Below, one piece after another: positions 7,295 to 11,275 of a stretch of DNA of 11,275 bases. The stretch lies in assembly GCA_913054205.1 (NCBI GenBank), contig CAJXJM010000041.1:1-11275 (forward strand), written 5' to 3'. Position 1 is the stretch's first letter; each line of letters begins with the position of its first letter. Under the pieces are notes generated by a model, which was not told the DNA's origin, did no database searches, and was given only the letters and a program-made list of their open reading frames with translations. Source of the DNA: an uncultured Rhodospirillaceae bacterium. GTDB taxonomy: Bacteria > Pseudomonadota > Alphaproteobacteria > Rhodospirillales > UBA2165. A program made the position numbers and the translations under genes.

Positions 7295-7311
7295 TGATCA
7301 AATGATCATTA
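7295..7311 (+). promoter_or_regulatory. Operator-like palindrome upstream of the cupin operon (copy 2 of the shared 17-mer)
   Basis: TGATCAAATGATCATTA, identical to 2533-2549. Here it lies 33 nt before the cupin ATG and just downstream of AT-rich promoter-like sequence (7281-7289), a position that would suit a repressor blocking the transcription start. Confidence 0.6.
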
Positions 7312-7344
7312 GTTTTTTTCACTCAGCTATTTTGAAAGTTAAAA

Positions 7345-7866
7345 ATGACCGTCACACCCGAAGATATGAAGAAACGCACCGCACGTTTCAAAGACTTGAG
7401 CTATAGCACGCAAGGCTATCTAGATACCCGTATCCCGGCACATGAACGTAATACCTACAATGTTATTGGACGCGGTGTAACGGAAGACCCCAAGCTGGCA
7501 CCTGCCATTACCGATGCACCTAACTTTAACCTTACCTATATTGGAGCTGATCCTGGCAAAGGGGCAGCCCTTCATGATCATCCAACTGTCGAAGTCTTTA
7601 TTCCGATGACGGGTCAATGGACCTTCCTTTGGGGAGAAAATGGCGAACACGAAATACTCATCGATCAATTTGATGTCATTTCGGTTCCTCCCGGCGTGAT
7701 GCGGGGCTTTCGCAATGAAAGTGATGAGCATAGCTTTATCATGGCCATTTTGGGAGGCACGGATTCTGGTAGCGTATCTTGGGCAAGCAATGTCATAGAT
7801 GAAGCCGAAAAAACCGGCCTGAGACTCAATGAAGATGGAACCATCAGCGAAATAGAACCGGCTTAA
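7345..7866 (+). CDS. Cupin domain protein with an altered second metal motif
   Basis: A 173-aa single-domain cupin, a small beta-barrel fold usually binding Fe, Mn or Ni and used in dioxygenases, isomerases and sugar or aromatic metabolism. Motif 1 matches the consensus exactly: Gly71, His77, His79, Glu83, Gly90. Motif 2 (PPGVMRGFRN) keeps PxG and Asn, but the expected metal-binding histidine is Arg120 and the leading glycine is Phe. Three ligands (two His, one Glu) remain, so metal binding is possible but altered chemistry or a non-catalytic role must be considered. The ribosome site is weak (GAAAG, 7333-7337). It is first in an operon with the VOC gene (11-nt gap) and the flavin monooxygenase, downstream of the shared palindrome, which points to a job in degrading the TRAP substrate. 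Exact reaction unknown. Confidence 0.85.
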   Translation: MTVTPEDMKKRTARFKDLSYSTQGYLDTRIPAHERNTYNVIGRGVTEDPKLAPAITDAPNFNLTYIGADPGKGAALHDHPTVEVFIPMTGQWTFLWGENGEHEILIDQFDVISVPPGVMRGFRNESDEHSFIMAILGGTDSGSVSWASNVIDEAEKTGLRLNEDGTISEIEPA

Positions 7867-7877
7867 AGAGAAGAACA

Positions 7878-8288
7878 ATGCCCCTTGAAAAAATTGATCA
7901 CTATGCCATTCGCACTTTGAAAATGGACGAAACCAAAGAGTTCTATGAGGCCCTTGGTCTTTATGCGGGACCGCGCCCTGAATTTCCGTTTCCAGGCCAT
8001 TGGATGTATGCGGGCGACACGCCGGTGGTTCATCTTGTTGGCATTGATCCTGAAAATCCAGAAGGGTTGTATGGTTATCTTGGAGTGAAAAATGTTAAAT
8101 TTCTGGATGGCGGCGGCGCCATTGACCATCTCGCCTTCAGTGCGTCCGACCCCAGCGGCTTAAAAAAAATATTGGAAGAGCGCGGCGTCAACTACCGGGA
8201 ACGCGAAGTGCCGGATATGGGACTTTTACAAATATTTGCCGAAGACCCTAATGACATCACCGTTGAGATAAATTACTACGACCAGTGA
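7878..8288 (+). CDS. VOC family (glyoxalase/extradiol dioxygenase fold) protein
   Basis: A 136-aa single vicinal-oxygen-chelate domain made of two beta-alpha-beta-beta-beta modules. The four expected metal ligands are visible: His8 (IDHYAI), His52 (VVHLVG), His84 (IDHLAF) and Glu130 (TVEINY). The complete set suggests an active metalloenzyme such as a lyase, isomerase or small dioxygenase. It is much shorter than two-domain type I extradiol dioxygenases (about 290 aa), so ring cleavage of that classical kind is not supported. AGAGAAGAA directly before the ATG serves as ribosome site. It lies 11 nt after the cupin and 7 nt before the monooxygenase, so the three are surely one operon. The substrate is unknown. 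Confidence 0.87.
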   Translation: MPLEKIDHYAIRTLKMDETKEFYEALGLYAGPRPEFPFPGHWMYAGDTPVVHLVGIDPENPEGLYGYLGVKNVKFLDGGGAIDHLAFSASDPSGLKKILEERGVNYREREVPDMGLLQIFAEDPNDITVEINYYDQ

Positions 8289-8295
8289 GAAGGCC

Positions 8296-9504
8296 ATGGC
8301 TGACGGTGCAATCGAAAACCTAGATCAAAAAACCCGTCCCAGCCGCGCTGAAATGCTGGAACGTGCTGAGGCTCTGGTTCCAGCGCTCAAAGATCGCGCC
8401 CTTGAGACCGAGCAACTCGGCAAGGTTCATCCAGATACGATTAAAGCTCTCCATAATACCGGCCTGTTTCGCATCAATCAGCCCGCGCGCGTGGGCGGTG
8501 GCGACTATGACTATCGCCTGCTCATGGAAGTGACTTCAATATTGGGCAAAGGCTGTGGCTCGACGGCGTGGGTTTATATCAATCTCGCCTGTCACCATTG
8601 GATGCTCGGCATGTGGCCAGCCAAGGCCCAGGATGAACTATGGGATGAGAACATTGACGTTTTAATAGCGTCCTCAGTCATTTATCCCACTGGCCGCGCG
8701 ACCAAGGTCAAAGGCGGCTACCACCTTTCCGGACGCTGGCCGTTTTGCAGCGGTGTTGATTGGTCCGATTACGTGATGCTTGGCGGCACTGTTTATGACG
8801 ACAAAGATGAAATCCTCGACAGACGGGTGTTTATTGTCTCAAAACAAGATCTAACCGTGCATGACAATTGGGATGTATCGGGTCTTTGCGGTACCGGCAG
8901 TAAAGACAGTGAAGCCAAGGACGTCTTTATCCCGGAGCACATGACTCTCGCCGGCCATGATATGCAAAACTGCAAAACGCCTGGCTCTGGCGTAAACCCT
9001 GCGCCGCTTTTCAATTTGCCGCAGGCAGCGCTTTTTCCGCATATTATCGCAGCACCTATTATTGGCATGGCAGAAGGCGCCTATGATCATTTTGTCGATG
9101 CCAATAAAGTCGCTAAATCTACCTACAACACCTCGCGCATTGCAGAGTATCAGGCGATCCAAACCAAAGCAGCCACAGCTGCAGCTGCAGTAGAGGTCGC
9201 CAAAACCATGATCAACGCCAATTGCGATGAAGCGACCGCGACGCTCACCAGAGGCGATATTTGCAGCGAAGAGCAAAAGCATCGCTGGCGACGGGATGCT
9301 GCGTATGCCGCCAATCTTTGCTTTGATGCAATTGAAGGGCTCTATAAGGCCACAGGCGGTAGAGGCGCTTATAAGAGCAATCCAATCCAGCGGCACTACC
9401 GAGATGCCAGTGTTGGCATTACCCATATCAGCATGTCCTGGGATGTCATGGGCGCGGAATATGGCCGCTATGTTCTAGGCCTTGGCGGCAATCCTTCGAT
9501 TTAA
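8296..9504 (+). CDS. Flavin-dependent monooxygenase, oxygenase component (acyl-CoA dehydrogenase fold, HsaA/group D-like)
   Basis: A 402-aa protein of the two-component flavin monooxygenase branch of the acyl-CoA dehydrogenase superfamily. These enzymes take reduced flavin from a separate reductase and hydroxylate phenolic or similar substrates. Evidence is the N-terminal helical domain (VHPDTIKALHNTGLFRI), the central SGRWPFCSGVDWSDYV (about 145-160) and GLCGTGSKD (197-203), and the C-terminal signature NPIQRHYRD with HISMSWD (about 362-383), characteristic of HsaA/HpaH-type oxygenases rather than true acyl-CoA dehydrogenases. GAGAAGG overlaps the VOC stop codon, only 2 nt before the ATG, implying tight coupling. 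No reductase gene is seen in the window. The stop is shared with the opposite gene at TTAA. The substrate class (aromatic or heteroaromatic) is inferred from the family only. Confidence 0.87.
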   Translation: MADGAIENLDQKTRPSRAEMLERAEALVPALKDRALETEQLGKVHPDTIKALHNTGLFRINQPARVGGGDYDYRLLMEVTSILGKGCGSTAWVYINLACHHWMLGMWPAKAQDELWDENIDVLIASSVIYPTGRATKVKGGYHLSGRWPFCSGVDWSDYVMLGGTVYDDKDEILDRRVFIVSKQDLTVHDNWDVSGLCGTGSKDSEAKDVFIPEHMTLAGHDMQNCKTPGSGVNPAPLFNLPQAALFPHIIAAPIIGMAEGAYDHFVDANKVAKSTYNTSRIAEYQAIQTKAATAAAAVEVAKTMINANCDEATATLTRGDICSEEQKHRWRRDAAYAANLCFDAIEGLYKATGGRGAYKSNPIQRHYRDASVGITHISMSWDVMGAEYGRYVLGLGGNPSI

Positions 9505-11275
9505 ATCTTCCCAAGTGCCTGGAGGATGCGTTCGGGCGTAAACGGCTGCACGGTGACTTTGGCATTTAACGGATGGAGCGCATCATTGATGGCGTTCATC
9601 ACAACGGCTGGTGCCCCGCCGGTGCCAGCCTCGCCAGCGCCTTTAGCACCAAGTTCAGAATCGAGCGTCGGGCTTTCAATATGACCGACTTCGATATCAG
9701 GCATTTCCGCCGCCATCGGCACAAGGTAGTCCGCCATCGTGCCGTTCAAGATCTGGCCTTCCGGGCTATAGAGGCATTCTTCATAAAGTGCACCGCCAAG
9801 CCCTTGGATGACACCGCCCCGTACCTGCTCATCAACCAGCTGCGGATTAATTACCGTGCCGCAATCTTCAACCACACAATATTTTTTGAACTCAATGAAG
9901 CCAGTGTTGGTATCAACTTCGATATAACAACCCTGAACGCCGTTGGTGAAAGCAAAGGGAAATTGCTTCGGCACGTAGTGACGCGTCACCACGAGCTCAG
10001 ACTGATAGTCCTTTGGCAACGTATCCGGGCGGTAGTAACAAACCCGCCCGACTTCGGCGAGGGTCATGCGTTCCGTTCCATCTGCAATATCAACGATATT
10101 GTTGTCTCGGATATCAAGCGTGGTCGGATCGCTTTGCAGCATGATACCTGCAACTTCGACAATGTTCTGACGCAGTGCTTTACCGGCTTGTACGGCAGCC
10201 TCGCCGCCGATACCAGCCGCACGGGACCCCCAGGTACCGCCGCCGTAAGGTGTGATGTCTGTATCACCAGAGATGACTTTAATTTTATCCATCGTGACGC
10301 CAAGCGCGGTCGCCGCACATTGGGCGACAACAGCTTCCGCGCCTTGGCCCTGCTCGGTGACACCAATTTCGACAATGACATTGCCTTTGGCATCAAGTCG
10401 CATGGTTGCACCGTCCTGCGCTGAAATCGGCGCACCGCCGACGCCATAGAAAGCAGGCCCTGGATTGGTCACCTCAATAAAAGTTGCAAGACCAATACCC
10501 CGGTAGATGCCTTGCTCGCGTGCTGCCGCCTGATCTTTGCGTAATCCATCATAATCCATCATTTTTACCAGCTTTTCCAAACTCGCTTGATGGGAAAGAT
10601 TTTCAAACGGCATGCCAGAAGCCGATTTATGAGGATAGGCATCGTCGGGAACTAAATTTTTACGGCGGATTTCGAGCGGATCCATCCCGATAGCCCGTGC
10701 GGCATCATCGACAATTCCTTCGGTGATCAACGTCAAAATAGGATGCCCGACAGCGCGGTATTGGCACATCGGAGATTTGTTTTGATAGACCACCGTCGCC
10801 TGCGCCCGGTAATTTTCGTGTTGATATTGCCCGCCGGTTAGATTGACGACTTGGTTGGCCTCAATCCCGCTGGTCCGCGGATAAACCGAATACGGTCCAA
10901 TACCGGTGAGATCGTCGATTTCCATGGCTTGGATTATGCCGTCATTGGAAACAGCGATTTTAGTCGTAATTCGGTGATCACGCGCATGAATATCACTGGT
11001 GAAAGATTCCAGGCGATCAGCAATAAACTTCACGGGACGCTTCAACATATAAGCCAGAGCAACCGTCGCGTATTCATCCGGATAAGAATGTACTTTAATA
11101 CCGAAGGAGCCGCCGACATCTTTACAAATCACGCGGACTTTGTGTTCCTCGATATCAAGGTGTTTGGCAAACAGGCTCTGCATCATGTGCGGCGCCTGAG
11201 TTGAGTGATAGATCGTCAGCTGATCTTCGCCGGGATTATAATCTGCCAAGATGGCCCGCGTTTCCAAACACACAC
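9501..11275 (-). CDS. Xanthine dehydrogenase/CoxL family molybdopterin-binding subunit, N-terminal part outside the window
   Basis: The large catalytic subunit of a molybdenum hydroxylase, which inserts water-derived oxygen into N-heterocycles, aldehydes or related substrates using Mo-molybdopterin. About 590 residues are visible; the family usually has about 770-800, so the N-terminus lies beyond the right edge. Seen in order: STQAPH and the cofactor loop GGSFGIK (visible residues 54-60), the active-site loop CQYRAVGHP (170-178), VTEQGQGAEAV, the GGTWGSRAAG glycine-rich segment, the FKKYCVVEDCGTVINP region, and the catalytic Glu in GAKGAGEAGT (visible residue 548). The active-site loop lacks the AYRCSFR motif of form I CO dehydrogenase, so it is not expected to oxidise CO. 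It runs convergent to the monooxygenase, overlapping at the stop. The iron-sulfur and FAD subunits are not in the window. Confidence 0.92.
   Translation of the reverse strand, partial: VCLETRAILADYNPGEDQLTIYHSTQAPHMMQSLFAKHLDIEEHKVRVICKDVGGSFGIKVHSYPDEYATVALAYMLKRPVKFIADRLESFTSDIHARDHRITTKIAVSNDGIIQAMEIDDLTGIGPYSVYPRTSGIEANQVVNLTGGQYQHENYRAQATVVYQNKSPMCQYRAVGHPILTLITEGIVDDAARAIGMDPLEIRRKNLVPDDAYPHKSASGMPFENLSHQASLEKLVKMMDYDGLRKDQAAAREQGIYRGIGLATFIEVTNPGPAFYGVGGAPISAQDGATMRLDAKGNVIVEIGVTEQGQGAEAVVAQCAATALGVTMDKIKVISGDTDITPYGGGTWGSRAAGIGGEAAVQAGKALRQNIVEVAGIMLQSDPTTLDIRDNNIVDIADGTERMTLAEVGRVCYYRPDTLPKDYQSELVVTRHYVPKQFPFAFTNGVQGCYIEVDTNTGFIEFKKYCVVEDCGTVINPQLVDEQVRGGVIQGLGGALYEECLYSPEGQILNGTMADYLVPMAAEMPDIEVGHIESPTLDSELGAKGAGEAGTGGAPAVVMNAINDALHPLNAKVTVQPFTPERILQALGKI

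Noticed and set aside
8296..9504. True acyl-CoA dehydrogenase of fatty acid oxidation
   Set aside because: The SGRWPFCSG segment and the C-terminal NPIQRHYRD...HISMSWD pattern fit HsaA/HpaH-type oxygenases instead.
1..11275. CRISPR array, tRNA/rRNA genes, insertion sequences or phage genes
   Set aside because: No regularly spaced repeats, transposase-like frames, terminal inverted repeats or tRNA-like cloverleaf sequences were seen.

Overview
The window looks like a chromosomal piece of an alphaproteobacterium with moderate GC content, possibly marine. The protein styles (Liv-type ABC, TRAP transport, CoxL-like molybdenum hydroxylase, HsaA-like flavin monooxygenase) and the AT-leaning intergenic DNA suggest this. 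The taxonomic guess is inference from family composition only; there is no rRNA or other marker gene.

Layout, left to right. Positions 1-1339 hold the end of a branched-chain-amino-acid-type ABC operon: livG, cut by the left edge, and livF, overlapping it by 11 nt with a TTG start. Positions 1499-2460 hold a Nu-class-like glutathione S-transferase followed by a DUF1330 protein, closed by a rho-independent terminator (2488-2522). Positions 2533-7256 form a TRAP transporter locus: a palindromic operator-like site, dctQ, dctM, a broken dctP copy (in-frame TGA, a C-terminal frameshift, no ATG) with its own terminator, then an intact paralogous dctP with a near-identical terminator. Positions 7266-9504 hold a second operator-like site and an apparent catabolic operon of cupin, VOC protein and flavin-dependent (group D, HsaA-like) monooxygenase. 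On the minus strand, 9501-11275 is the C-terminal three quarters or so of a molybdopterin-binding subunit of the xanthine dehydrogenase/CoxL family, running off the right edge and meeting the monooxygenase tail to tail at a shared TTAA.

How it may work together: the identical 17-bp sequence TGATCAAATGATCATTA lies upstream of both dctQ (2533-2549) and the cupin gene (7295-7311), and I saw this paired site nowhere else. The simplest reading is one regulator controlling uptake of an organic acid by the TRAP system and its oxidation by the cupin/VOC/monooxygenase enzymes. The molybdenum hydroxylase may add another hydroxylation step. The substrate cannot be read from the sequence, and neither a regulator gene nor a flavin reductase is in the window.

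The most notable points are the shared operator, the decaying dctP beside its intact paralogue, a cupin whose second metal motif has lost its histidine, and a strong Shine-Dalgarno sequence 48 nt ahead of the dctM start.
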